64,000 bases of DNA, from assembly GCF_004001065.1 (NCBI RefSeq), contig NZ_BIML01000003.1, positions 186,001-250,000 of the forward strand, in the 5' to 3' direction. Shown here in pieces: positions 26,044 to 35,124 of this stretch (the stretch's first letter is position 1; every line of letters begins with the position of its first letter). The DNA comes from Paenibacillus xylaniclasticus (GTDB lineage: Bacteria > Bacillota > Bacilli > Paenibacillales > Paenibacillaceae). Both the position numbers and the translations under genes were made by a program. The notes under the pieces were generated by a model. That model searched no databases. It was not told the DNA's origin and saw nothing but the letters and a program-made list of their open reading frames with translations.

Positions 26044-26319
26044 TGTCCGAATCCTCCATACCTAATTTAACATTTTACTACGTATAAATCTAGCCTTCGA
26101 CAATGGACGGACAATGTGTACTCATCTCTCGCCCTACCTGGTTCAACTGAGTAATATAATAAGAATGGGCGATGTACGCTTGTACATGCAAGGGGTGAAA
26201 TTTCACCTAAGTCTTAATTAATGTACGAGAGTGCAGACTCAAGCGACTTTCATCGCAGAAAAAAAATGAGCGATCTTCCATCTTCCACAAAACTATTATC
26301 ACGCTATCCATACCGCATT

Positions 26320-26392
26320 CACTTTTGGTGTTATCCCAGCACGCTGGCCCACTCTTACCGCGCTGCTGTATCACTTTTTGTGTCACACCAGC
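26320..26392. repeat. Dispersed intergenic repeat related to the 58-kb tandem repeat
   Basis: The gap 26044-26512 has no convincing gene. Two degenerate units start with CACTTTT..GTGT..CCAGC (about 26329 and 26374). In the second, 22 consecutive bases (26372-26393) equal those at 58024-58045, just before the 53-bp tandem repeat. The same gap also contains a 14-bp palindrome GGTGAAATTTCACC at 26194-26207 and a TATAAT at 26155-26160 with no gene to serve. Confidence 0.6.
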
Positions 26393-26441
26393 ATGCTCAG
26401 CCTCTCATTCCTTGCCCACAGCAACAGCAGCATTTCCGCAC

Positions 26442-26471
26442 AAAAAAACCCCCTGCTTAAAGCAGGGGGTT
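26442..26471 (-). terminator. Terminator of the cold-shock gene
   Basis: A perfect AACCCCCTGC/GCAGGGGGTT stem, followed on the minus strand by a run of T. About 40 nt past the csp stop. Confidence 0.9.
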
Positions 26472-26512
26472 CTTCACGTTGCTAGGGCATCTATTATAAG
26501 AAGCTTCTTATC

Positions 26513-26710
26513 TTATAATTTAATGACGTTAGCTGCTTGTGGACCGCGGTTACCGTCGGTAATGTCGAATTCTACAGCTTGACCTTCATCCAGCGTTTTG
26601 AAGCCTTCGCCTTGGATTGCGGAGAAGTGTACGAATACGTCTTCGCCGTTCTCTACTTGGATAAAGCCATAGCCTTTTTCTGCGTTAAACCACTTAACTG
26701 TTCCTTTCAA
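26513..26710 (-). CDS. cspB: Cold-shock protein, CspA/CspB family
   Basis: Single-stranded nucleic acid chaperone of 65 aa. The cold-shock domain is complete: [12 protein letters not shown] with RNP1 (KGYGFI, 12-17) and VFVHF (RNP2, 25-29), ending in [19 protein letters not shown] precedes the ATG. It has its own promoter, which lies at the 3' end of the methyltransferase gene, and a strong terminator. The leader is short (about 45 nt), unlike the long thermosensing leader of E. coli cspA. Which of the paralogues (B, C, D) it is cannot be told from sequence. Confidence 0.95.
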   Translation of the reverse strand: MKGTVKWFNAEKGYGFIQVENGEDVFVHFSAIQGEGFKTLDEGQAVEFDITDGNRGPQAANVIKL

Positions 26711-26755
26711 TTGAACAACCTCCTAAACTTATCGCCGTATACGACGAATAAATTC

Positions 26756-26784
26756 ATTATACACAGCCCGAAGACAAAAAGCAA
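26756..26784 (-). promoter_or_regulatory. Candidate promoter of the cold-shock gene
   Basis: On the minus strand TTGCTT, 17 nt, a perfect TATAAT, immediately downstream of the methyltransferase stop. Confidence 0.5.
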
Positions 26785-27492
26785 TCAAACATCAATGACC
26801 AACAGCATAGAGCTTCCTGGAATAAAGGGCAACTGGGATTGCTCAAGCCGAGGCGTGCCTCCCGCCTTCCGTATCGCAGCCAACAGCGGCTCCAGATGCG
26901 GATATGGCTCCCAGCGAAGCGTTATTAGCGGATAGATCCTTACCTCTCCGCCCGGGCGGCATAGCCGAATCATCTCCAATACCGACTGTTCATGAAACTC
27001 AGTTCCGAACTGATCGGCATACAGAAACAAAAAATGACTGCACAGCACCAAATCGAACGATGCGTCTGTGAAAGGCAACGCAGGTAGCGAGCCTGCTACA
27101 TAGCGACCTTCATTACCAAGAGCCGTAAAATCCTCTGCGAATCGGGCATACGAACGCAGGCGTCCCTCCCGATGAAGATCGACGTTGCCATAATACGAAA
27201 AATCAAACCGGTGAGCGAGTGCTCTAATCTTCTCCGTCGACGTTTCGATTTCTTGTCTGGCATCCGCCAGCACCGCTTCCGGTTCTAGGCTATAGCGCGG
27301 GTCGACCGCTCTTATATCAATGCCCCTCGACCAGCAGTCTGCCGTGAATGAAGAGGCCCCTGCGGCAACATCAACAATACGTTTGCCTTCCAGGCTGCCG
27401 GTCAGGGCAAACATGCGCACATATTCATTATAACCCCGGCATGTCGCTGCTACTCCTACCTGCTCATACACTTCTTGACGTTGTTTCCTCAT
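26785..27492 (-). CDS. Class I SAM-dependent methyltransferase
   Basis: A 235-aa soluble methyltransferase of unknown substrate. The SAM-binding glycine motif is VDVAAGASSFTADC (about residues 40-53), motif II is RAVDPRYSL, and SFDLVLCSHFLFLYAD is the post-II strand typical of Methyltransf_11 proteins. It lacks the NPPY motif of nucleic-acid N-methylases, which argues for a small-molecule substrate. AAAGGAG lies 10 nt before the ATG. It stands upstream of the cold-shock gene with a separate promoter between them. Confidence 0.8.
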   Translation of the reverse strand: MRKQRQEVYEQVGVAATCRGYNEYVRMFALTGSLEGKRIVDVAAGASSFTADCWSRGIDIRAVDPRYSLEPEAVLADARQEIETSTEKIRALAHRFDFSYYGNVDLHREGRLRSYARFAEDFTALGNEGRYVAGSLPALPFTDASFDLVLCSHFLFLYADQFGTEFHEQSVLEMIRLCRPGGEVRIYPLITLRWEPYPHLEPLLAAIRKAGGTPRLEQSQLPFIPGSSMLLVIDV

Positions 27493-27657
27493 CTCATCTC
27501 GTCTCCTTTACTCTCTCGTCTCATCTCGTCCAGGAGCCGGTCGATCAATCGCCGCCGCATCTCGCTGGATACCCAATGTTACCACCTGCTCTAGTTGATT
27601 TCCACCCCTTTTTTTGGCTATGATGAATGCATACCGTAAGAGAGGGGACATGTGCCC

Positions 27658-27891
27658 ATGATCAAGAAGCATCAAATATATAAAACAGACAAATACAACA
27701 TGCTGACTGTCGAAGTACACGGCAAAACGCTTGTTGTGCGCGAAATTTCTGATCAATGGGGCGAGGAATGTCATACATTCGTCAGCCGTCCTGAGATGCT
27801 GAATTGGGCGGAGAACCGGTTCAAGGCTTCTGACTTCGTCGGACGTGAAGAAGAGCGCGAATCGATCATGAAAGCATTCAAGGAAGTATAA
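27658..27891 (+). CDS. Small conserved-looking hypothetical protein (77 aa)
   Basis: A soluble, charged protein beginning MIKKHQIYKTDKYNMLTVEVHGKTLVVREI, which suggests a small beta-sheet region, followed by a helical half ending in EEERESIMKAFKEV. No motif that I recognise. GAGGGG lies 10 nt before the ATG at 27658; a GTG at 27652 is in frame but closer to the site. Divergent from the methyltransferase gene. Confidence 0.7.
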   Translation: MIKKHQIYKTDKYNMLTVEVHGKTLVVREISDQWGEECHTFVSRPEMLNWAENRFKASDFVGREEERESIMKAFKEV

Positions 27892-27989
27892 TCCTAATAA
27901 GCGCCTTTCGGGCGGAAGGAATTCCCTAATCCGCGGCGAACCTATTCGGTTACAGCTTCTGCTTTCAAGTTCTTTACGAGAGGATCTAG

Positions 27990-28175
27990 TTGTCGATGAA
28001 TACGCAAACTACGATTATTTTCATCATCGCGGCATTCGTACTCGGCGGTCTTATGATCATGTACCGGAGCTCTATACCGGACCGTCTTCGCCGACCGCTT
28101 GCCATAACGGCTATCGTTTTTATTTTGTTCGCTTTTTTCCTTATTGTGTACAGTTTGACTACTATGGGCAGCTAG
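27990..28175 (+). CDS. Small two-helix membrane protein (61 aa)
   Basis: Two hydrophobic helices (about residues 6-24 and 37-57) joined by a short basic loop (YRSSIPDRLRRP), an inside-loop hairpin topology. TTG start at 27990 with AGGA 5 nt upstream; an ATG two codons later is the alternative (11 nt spacing). Function unknown. It stands alone between a hypothetical gene and pepF. Confidence 0.68.
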   Translation: MSMNTQTTIIFIIAAFVLGGLMIMYRSSIPDRLRRPLAITAIVFILFAFFLIVYSLTTMGS

Positions 28176-28418
28176 AAGGGCTGACTCAACATGAGCGGAT
28201 ATCCGGGACGATGTATAAGCATACTATTGGCAAACTATGCCTTGAGGTGTTAAGTATTGAAATGGCTGCCCGCTCTAATGTCCGTACTGCTGCCTGCCTT
28301 GCTATTAACAGGCGAATCTTGGAGTGAGAAGGCTCGCTCCATACCGTCTGACCGAAGCGCTGCCGCTTCATCGAGTCAGGCGCAATCGCGACTTAATTCC
28401 CAATTGAGGAGGAATACG

Positions 28419-30209
28419 ATGTCTAGCGTACCGAAACGTTCCGAAATCGCACCTGAATTCCGCTGGAAGCTTGAAGATCTTGTAGCCAGCCAGCAGGCAT
28501 GGAATGAAGAATACGAAGTCGCCAAGCAATTAATCAAGAAAGCTGCTGATTTCGAAGGCAAGCTGTCCGACCCTAAGCAGTTGAAAGCTTGCTTCGAGCT
28601 CGAGGATGAGCTGTCGCTGCACGTTGAACGTCTTTATGTATATGCCAATATGAAGCATCATGAGGATACGGCGGAGCCAGAATTCCAATCGTTGTCTGAC
28701 AAATCGAAGAAGCTAAGCGTCGAGACTAGTGAAGCACTATCTTTCGTTACACCGGAGGTGCTGAGCCTGTCCGATGAGCAGCTGGACGCTATGATCAACA
28801 ATCCAGACCTAGTCGTCTATCGCAAGACGCTTGAGGAAATGCGCCGTCAGAAAGCGCATATTTTATCCAAGTCAGAGGAAGCGCTGCTTGCCCAAGTCGG
28901 CAGCATCAGCCAGGCTCCGAATACGATTTTCGGCATGCTGAATAACGCCGATATGAAGTTTCCGAAAGTCAAGGACGAGAACGGCAATGAAGTTGAGCTG
29001 ACGCATGGCCGTTACATTCAGTTTCTGGAGAGCAAGGATCGCGAGGTTCGCAAAAATGCATTCAAAGCGATGTACGATACATACGGCAAGCTTCGCAACA
29101 CGTTAGCATCGACGCTGAACGCGAACGTCACGAAGAACGTTTTCTACTCCCGTGCACGCAAATATCCTTCCGCTCTCGAAATGTCGCTGTTCAGCGACAA
29201 CATTCCGAAGGAAGTGTACACGAACCTGATCGATACGATTCATAAGCACCTTCCGCTCATGTACCGCTACATGGAGCTGCGGAAGAAGCTGCTGGGCGTC
29301 GATGAGCTTCATATGTACGATCTATTCGCGCCGCTCGTCGAAGAGTTTAAGCTCGACATTACGTATGAGGAAGCGAAAGCGACCGTGAAGGAAAGCTTGA
29401 AGCCGCTCGGCCAAGATTATTTGAACGTGCTGCAGAACGGCTTCGACAACGGGTGGATCGATGTATACGAGAACGAAGGCAAGCGCAGCGGCGCTTACAG
29501 CTGGGGCGCTTACGGCACGCATCCATACGTGCTGCTTAACCATAAAGACAATCTGAACAGCATGTTCACACTTACGCACGAGATGGGCCACGCCCTTCAT
29601 TCGTACTACTCAGACACGAATCAGAACTACCGCGACGCGCAGTATACGATCTTCCTGGCGGAAGTCGCTTCTACGCTGAACGAAGCTCTGCTCATGGACT
29701 ACATGCTGAAGAAATCGACCGATCCGAAGGAAAAAATGTATCTGCTTACTTACTACGCCGATCAATTCCGGACGACGGTATTCCGTCAGACGATGTTCGC
29801 CGAATTTGAAAAAATTGTTCATGAGCGCACTGAGGCAGGCGAGTCGCTGACACCAGCCGACCTGTCCAAAATTTATTACGATCTGAACGTGCTCTATTAC
29901 GGCAGCGGTATGGTCGTCGACAAAGATATCGAAATGGAATGGGCACGAATCCCTCATTTCTATACAAGCTTCTATGTGTACAAATATGCGACCGGCTTCT
30001 CCGCTGCAACGAGCTTCGCAAAGCAAATTCTCGACGAGGGCGCGCCTGCCGTCGAGCGTTACCTTGGCTTCCTGAAGAGCGGCGGCAGCGACTATTCCAT
30101 CAATATTCTCAAACGTGCCGGCGTCGACATGTCATCGCCTGAACCGATTGAGCAAGCGATGGCCGTATTCGAGGATTTGATTACACAGATGGAGCAATTG
30201 ACCAAATAA
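28419..30209 (+). CDS. pepF: Oligoendopeptidase F, M3 family
   Basis: Cytoplasmic zinc metallopeptidase cutting peptides of about 7-17 residues. From the ATG at 28419 it is 596 aa, the usual length. The zinc motif HEMGHALHSYYS is present (about residue 387) and a distal Glu in FLAEVASTLNEALL serves as third ligand. The M3 N-terminal helical domain precedes it. TGAGGAGG sits 6 nt before the ATG. The frame remains open 54 codons upstream to a TTG at 28257; that extension looks like a hydrophobic leader and is discussed as a finding. Downstream is a long hairpin terminator. Confidence 0.94.
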   Translation: MSSVPKRSEIAPEFRWKLEDLVASQQAWNEEYEVAKQLIKKAADFEGKLSDPKQLKACFELEDELSLHVERLYVYANMKHHEDTAEPEFQSLSDKSKKLSVETSEALSFVTPEVLSLSDEQLDAMINNPDLVVYRKTLEEMRRQKAHILSKSEEALLAQVGSISQAPNTIFGMLNNADMKFPKVKDENGNEVELTHGRYIQFLESKDREVRKNAFKAMYDTYGKLRNTLASTLNANVTKNVFYSRARKYPSALEMSLFSDNIPKEVYTNLIDTIHKHLPLMYRYMELRKKLLGVDELHMYDLFAPLVEEFKLDITYEEAKATVKESLKPLGQDYLNVLQNGFDNGWIDVYENEGKRSGAYSWGAYGTHPYVLLNHKDNLNSMFTLTHEMGHALHSYYSDTNQNYRDAQYTIFLAEVASTLNEALLMDYMLKKSTDPKEKMYLLTYYADQFRTTVFRQTMFAEFEKIVHERTEAGESLTPADLSKIYYDLNVLYYGSGMVVDKDIEMEWARIPHFYTSFYVYKYATGFSAATSFAKQILDEGAPAVERYLGFLKSGGSDYSINILKRAGVDMSSPEPIEQAMAVFEDLITQMEQLTK

Positions 30210-30222
30210 CGTTCAAATGAGC

Positions 30223-30268
30223 AAAGGCTCAGAGGAACGTCGGATATCCGACATTCCTCTGAGCCTTT
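30223..30268. terminator. Bidirectional terminator between pepF and the ABC operon
   Basis: A stem of about 20 bp (AAAGGCTCAGAGGAA..TTCCTCTGAGCCTTT with a CGG/CCG core) between convergent units. T tracts are poor on both sides. Confidence 0.75.
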
Positions 30269-30290
30269 CGTCATTTCGAAGCGTTGGTCG

Positions 30291-31187
30291 CTACTTGTCT
30301 TTCGCCTTCGCCATCTCTGGGGGCGTCAATATAATCCTGCCGTCCTCCCAATCCACGCGTACGCGCGTATGATCCTTGAACGATTCGTTGTCCAGATAAG
30401 CGGCTGGAATTTGCAGCCGACCGGTCTTATCGATGACGGCATATTCGATATGCGTATCGGCTGCCGATTCTTCATGCTCCAACGACGCTATCGATTCCGC
30501 CTCCGCACTTACGCTGCGAAGCATCTCTGACGATGTCCGGCCGTCCCGAATCGCTACAACCCGATCGACCTTACGCGCTAACTGCGGATCATGCGTGACG
30601 ATGACAATGGTAAGACCTAACTCCCGATTGAGCCGACGGAACAAATCAAGCACCTGGTTAGCTGTCTTCGAGTCAAGTGAGCCGGTCGGCTCGTCAGCCA
30701 GCAGCAGCTTTGGCTCATTCGCCAGCGCGATCGCGATCGCAACTCGCTGCTGTTCACCGCCGGACAGCTCGCTGAGCCGGTTGTGCCGCCGATGCTGAAG
30801 GCCAACCGCGTCCAACAGCTCAAGCGCACGTGCCTTCCTTCTTCTCCCCTTCAGCAGAATGGGCAGTTCCACGTTCTCCTGTGCCGTCAAATATGGGATC
30901 AAATTGCGGGCATTATTTTGCCAGACGAAGCCGACCGTTTCTCTTTTATAGCGAATCAATGCCCGCTCCGACATCGTCAGCATATCTTTGCCGTCAACGA
31001 ACAGCTTGCCTGCCGACGGTCTGTCCAGCCCGCCCAGCATATTGAGCAGCGTCGATTTGCCGCTTCCGCTCGTCCCGATGATCGCCATAAGCTCGCCGTC
31101 GTCCACCTTCAGATCAAGACCTTGAAGCGCCACAACTTCAAGCTCCGCTGTTTTGTATATTTTGACTAATCCATCGCAGCGAATCAT
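30291..31187 (-). CDS. ABC transporter ATPase, MacB/LolD-like, with AbrB-like C-terminal domain
   Basis: ATPase of an ABC system with an FtsX-type permease. The 298-aa protein has Walker A GTSGSGKST (38-46), Q-loop VWQN, signature LSGGEQQR (about 139), Walker B LLLADEPTGSLD and the switch His in VIVTHD. After a 20-residue acidic linker, residues 249-292 (YAVIDKTGRLQIPAAYLDN..RVRVDWEDGRIILTPP) look like a SpoVT/AbrB swapped-hairpin domain, which is unusual for an ABC ATPase and could act in dimerisation or regulation. Its GAGGAG ribosome site overlaps the permease stop codon, so the two are coupled. Last gene of the operon. Confidence 0.9.
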   Translation of the reverse strand: MIRCDGLVKIYKTAELEVVALQGLDLKVDDGELMAIIGTSGSGKSTLLNMLGGLDRPSAGKLFVDGKDMLTMSERALIRYKRETVGFVWQNNARNLIPYLTAQENVELPILLKGRRRKARALELLDAVGLQHRRHNRLSELSGGEQQRVAIAIALANEPKLLLADEPTGSLDSKTANQVLDLFRRLNRELGLTIVIVTHDPQLARKVDRVVAIRDGRTSSEMLRSVSAEAESIASLEHEESAADTHIEYAVIDKTGRLQIPAAYLDNESFKDHTRVRVDWEDGRIILTPPEMAKAKDK

Positions 31188-31191
31188 GCGA

Positions 31192-34053
31192 TCACTCCTC
31201 TCCGAGCTTTAACGCTTGATGAACCCGTATTCGGAACAGCCTAATGCCGAGCACAGCTAGACCGACCGCTAGCATAAACAGAACAACCGTCAATATCCGT
31301 ATATAGTCGGATGGGTCATTCGCAATCTTAAACGGCAGCATCTGTACCTTCATATCGAATGACATCTGGAACAGCGGCACGAACCACTCGCTAGTCAGCC
31401 GTCCGGATATAAGTCCGATCAATACGGCAACGCCTGATGTCAACACTTGTTCGCTAATGAGCATACCGATCAGTTGTCCGAATGGAATGCCCATCGCACG
31501 CAAAATGCCGTATTGAAGCGTTCTTCCCGACAATGTCAAGATCCAAAACAACAGAAAACCGCTCAAGCTGATGAGCATGGAAATAACAAATCCGAGCGTC
31601 ATCACCCCGTTAATAGCTAGACGGAAAGGATCGTTACGCGATTCTATCAGCTGCGACTGGCGGTCTGTTACGTTCGCAAGTCTCAATTTTTTCGATTCAA
31701 GCTCAGCGAAGACGTCGCTAACTAAGCTGTCCGGCTTCTTCTTCAGCCATACCTGGTAAGGCTCGACGGTTAGCCGGTTTTGAATCGTTTGTAAATGGGC
31801 GATAACGAGTCTTGGCTGCTCGCTCTTCTTCCCGTCTGTCGTCACTTTAGAGGTTGGATTCCACGATGGCCAGTAATCGACAATACCGTACACGACGAAC
31901 GGCGCGGGAGTAAGATCGAGCCAATGAATATCGATCGTGTCCCCAACTTTAATATTTTCCTGCTCCGCCAACGATCGAGAAATGAGTACCGCTGTCGGCT
32001 CTGGTGCAATTAAATTCAAATACAGATTCAAATGATGGTCCAACAGATCGCTTCGCAGGCTGGTCACGCTGCCGAAGTCGTCCGTTTTAATCCCCATCAG
32101 CTCCACTGTGTTCGTACCGCTGCCGGTCGTTACTTCAGCGCTTGAATTGATATAAACTTGAGCGGCAGCTTCCACCGTCTGCAGCTGCTGATACACCGTA
32201 AAATCCGGCTCTATATACTGCACGCGGTCCGGCTTGGCTGTCGTAATCGGCTCAGCCTCTCCCGGCTGTCCCCTCCAAGGAGGAGGGGAATTGTTCTCCC
32301 ACTCTTGCTTAAGTACAATGTCGCTGCCCGTCGCATAATTAATTTTATCCTCCAGATTATTGTTAATCGTCCGGGCAGAATGAGCACTGAACAGGCCTGT
32401 CGCAACGGTCAGCACGAGAAACAGTTTAATGGTCAGAAACTGTCGGGACGATCGGCTCGTCTGGATGAGCACGGAATACAAGGCAGGCGGCCACCATCTT
32501 CTTCCGAGCCAATAAACAAGCCGCAGCAGCCACGGATAGATTCGCAGCAAGAGCAACCCAGCTCCGAATGCGAACATTGCCGGCGTTAGAAACAGCATCG
32601 GATCGACATTCATCGCCTGGTTATCAAGCCCTAGCTGTTCAAATCCCTTCATCTGCTTGCGGAAGCCGATCAACAAATAAACCGAAACGCCGAGCAGCAC
32701 GAAATCAAGCGCAAGCTTATGCCATAGCGATACCCCTTCTCCCCGAGCCGCGCTTCGCTTACGGTCGACTATGGAGACGTTCGCTGCAATCATGACCGGA
32801 ATAAGGACTAGCACGATTGCTCCAAGCATTGAATAAACGGCCAGCCGCACTGCTTCTTGCGACAAATAAACTTCTATCGCATTACGGTTAACGAATTCGA
32901 GAAATCCGTTCGCAGAACCGAGCACCTTCGTGAAGAACTGACCGATATATACGCCCCCGATGAGCGCCGGTACAGCAAGAAATAGTGCTTCGATGGCGTA
33001 AATACCGACAATTTGTAATCGGCTCGCGCCGCGGCTGCGCAGTACCGAAATCTCGTTCTTCTGCCCCTCGATCATTTTGTTCGAAATGAGAAGCAAATAA
33101 AACACGAGCATCATCATAAGCGGTGCATACAGCGCCCATAACAACCGGGACAGCCGCTCCTCTGTATCTCCGAAGCCATTCAAAACGCGGGTCGCAGGAA
33201 AATCGAGCTGATAGCTGCCGAGGCGGCCATTAAAATAAGTATCGAACCGGGTAACGTCGCTTAAAAATGTTTCCATATTTCGAAACTTCAAATCGGTATA
33301 ATCAAGCGCCGCCTGATATTTCAATGAAAACAATTGCATTCGGGACGCTGCTACCGCCTCGTGCTCGAACCATTCAAAAGGCGCGTACATCGAAAGCTTC
33401 GTGCTGTCCAGCTGAAATCGCAAATAAGACATGCCATCCTTCTCATGCTGCTCAATAAGTCCGACCGGCTTAAAACGCAGCTGCTCACCGGTCTTGTCGT
33501 TATATAACATAATGACCGTATTCAAATCGCGTTTGAAATCAATAAGAAACTTCTCGGTGACAAGCACCTCGACTACGCCATCCACCGGTTCAGCTGCCGG
33601 CATGCGTCCGTCGATTAATCGAATATGCTCCTCCAAATCCGATACCGCAACAACTGAGGCGGCTCGGTTCAAAAATTTTCGCTCGGACTCCGTTACATCC
33701 TCGGCGAAAGCTGGATAAGCAATCGATTCTCTCACTTTCTGATAGGAGATAACATCCATATCGAAGCGTTGAAACTGCCGGTCAAGGAACTGATCGGCCG
33801 CCGCGACTTTTTCGGGCAGTTGGTCTACCTTTCCCATCACGGTTGTCGATACGCGAAACCAGCCGGGATAGTATGGAACCGTTTCGTTCTGCAAGCTCTT
33901 CAGCTGCTTCTGCATCGTCTGCTGCATAATCGCATCTGTATACATCGGCATCGAACTGAACAATGCGGCGCATATAAGAAGGCCAATCAGCAGATTAAAC
34001 TGGAGCCAGCCGTTTTTGCGCATTTTTCGAACGATCATCGTCACAATGGCCAC
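31192..34053 (-). CDS. FtsX-type ABC permease (large, MacB-like)
   Basis: Membrane component of the efflux or lipoprotein-handling ABC system. The 953-aa protein has an N-terminal membrane helix (about residues 15-35), a large extracytoplasmic region, a first FtsX domain with helices near 310-440, further helices near 480-530, a second extracytoplasmic region (about 560-790) and a C-terminal FtsX domain with three helices. This doubled layout is common in Firmicutes. GTG start with CAGGTG 5 nt upstream. Between the adaptor and the second ATPase. The substrate is unknown; peptide or antibiotic export is plausible. Confidence 0.87.
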   Translation of the reverse strand: MAIVTMIVRKMRKNGWLQFNLLIGLLICAALFSSMPMYTDAIMQQTMQKQLKSLQNETVPYYPGWFRVSTTVMGKVDQLPEKVAAADQFLDRQFQRFDMDVISYQKVRESIAYPAFAEDVTESERKFLNRAASVVAVSDLEEHIRLIDGRMPAAEPVDGVVEVLVTEKFLIDFKRDLNTVIMLYNDKTGEQLRFKPVGLIEQHEKDGMSYLRFQLDSTKLSMYAPFEWFEHEAVAASRMQLFSLKYQAALDYTDLKFRNMETFLSDVTRFDTYFNGRLGSYQLDFPATRVLNGFGDTEERLSRLLWALYAPLMMMLVFYLLLISNKMIEGQKNEISVLRSRGASRLQIVGIYAIEALFLAVPALIGGVYIGQFFTKVLGSANGFLEFVNRNAIEVYLSQEAVRLAVYSMLGAIVLVLIPVMIAANVSIVDRKRSAARGEGVSLWHKLALDFVLLGVSVYLLIGFRKQMKGFEQLGLDNQAMNVDPMLFLTPAMFAFGAGLLLLRIYPWLLRLVYWLGRRWWPPALYSVLIQTSRSSRQFLTIKLFLVLTVATGLFSAHSARTINNNLEDKINYATGSDIVLKQEWENNSPPPWRGQPGEAEPITTAKPDRVQYIEPDFTVYQQLQTVEAAAQVYINSSAEVTTGSGTNTVELMGIKTDDFGSVTSLRSDLLDHHLNLYLNLIAPEPTAVLISRSLAEQENIKVGDTIDIHWLDLTPAPFVVYGIVDYWPSWNPTSKVTTDGKKSEQPRLVIAHLQTIQNRLTVEPYQVWLKKKPDSLVSDVFAELESKKLRLANVTDRQSQLIESRNDPFRLAINGVMTLGFVISMLISLSGFLLFWILTLSGRTLQYGILRAMGIPFGQLIGMLISEQVLTSGVAVLIGLISGRLTSEWFVPLFQMSFDMKVQMLPFKIANDPSDYIRILTVVLFMLAVGLAVLGIRLFRIRVHQALKLGEE

Positions 34054-34089
34054 AACATCACCTGCTTTAAGTGCCGGCCTATTAACCGG

Positions 34090-35124
34090 TTAGTTATTAA
34101 GGACGATCTTGTCGCCTTCTGATACACCCTGGACAATTTCAACTTCCGTAGTCGTCGTCAAGCCGATCTCTACGTCCACCTCTTTGCGGCGCTCACCGTC
34201 GAGCAGCTGTACGTATTGGCGGTTCAAATAGGTACGAATGGCCGCCTTCGGAAGAATCAATACATCCTCCTTCTTGTCCAGGAACACCTTGACCTCGGCT
34301 AACTGTCCAATTCTCGCTTCCATGCCTTCTGTTCCTACGATTAACGTTCTCATGTTATAGTCATCCATACTTTGATCTCCGGTTATCGGTGCCGAATTGG
34401 GGGCTTGAATAATTGTCCCTGGGTAAGTTACTTTATTTATCGTCACTTCAGCCGGCATATTAACGTCCAGCCTCGCTAGCTCAGACGGATTGTTCGACTT
34501 ATAGACGATCTGTGTCTGCTTCGGATCGGCGATCGTCACAATTGTCGAGTATGCGCTTACATTTTCTCCAGGATTGATATCTGCCAAATAGGTCACAACA
34601 CCGTCGATCGGCGACTCAAGACGAGTGCGCTCCCACTGCGATTCCAGCGCATCAAGCTGAAGCTTGGCCGATTTCAAATCGAGCTTCTTCATCTCGATCT
34701 CATCGGTGTTCCCGCTCTTGACCGTTCGTTCAACGTCCAGCTTCGTACGCTCGTAAGCGATGCGTTGAAGCTCCAGCTTCAACTCCAAATCCTCATTCTC
34801 TAGCTGAACAAGCAGCTGCCCTTTCTTCACTTCGTCTCCTTGAGAGACGAATATATCCGAGACTCGGGCTCCATTCTGCTTAAAATAAACATTATGCGTC
34901 GATCTCGACACAACGGTCGCTGTTCCTTTGAAGTAAGTCGACAAATCACCTTTCTTCACTTCAACGACGTCAAACTCCTGCTGTGCAGGCTTGACGAGTG
35001 GAGGTGGAATCGGCTCTTCCTCGCTAGGCAGAAGAGAACACCCTGACAACGTTGTGACTATAAGGCATAATGCCCCGAAGATTAACGCAGCTTTCCTTCT
35101 TCTACTCGATATTGTTCCTGCCAA
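34090..35124 (-). CDS. Lipoprotein membrane-fusion adaptor (HlyD/MacA-like)
   Basis: Adaptor that links an FtsX-type permease to the cell envelope. The product has a lipoprotein signal ending in the lipobox LSGC (acylated Cys near residue 30), a biotinyl-lipoyl-like beta domain with YFKQNGARVSDIFVSQGDEVKKGQLL, a helical hairpin (about residues 100-165), the second lipoyl half with LESPIDGVVTYLADINPGENV, and a beta-barrel. The best start is TTG at 35124, 9 nt after GGAGG; the ATG at 35133 abuts that site. It overlaps the upstream ATPase gene by 23 bp, indicating coupled translation. Confidence 0.87.
   Translation of the reverse strand: MAGTISSRRRKAALIFGALCLIVTTLSGCSLLPSEEEPIPPPLVKPAQQEFDVVEVKKGDLSTYFKGTATVVSRSTHNVYFKQNGARVSDIFVSQGDEVKKGQLLVQLENEDLELKLELQRIAYERTKLDVERTVKSGNTDEIEMKKLDLKSAKLQLDALESQWERTRLESPIDGVVTYLADINPGENVSAYSTIVTIADPKQTQIVYKSNNPSELARLDVNMPAEVTINKVTYPGTIIQAPNSAPITGDQSMDDYNMRTLIVGTEGMEARIGQLAEVKVFLDKKEDVLILPKAAIRTYLNRQYVQLLDGERRKEVDVEIGLTTTTEVEIVQGVSEGDKIVLNN

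Noticed and set aside
26221-26582. Plus-strand open frames of 79 and 85 aa upstream of and across the cold-shock gene
   Set aside because: No ribosome site, composition unlike coding DNA, and they run through a repeat, a terminator and the cspB gene.
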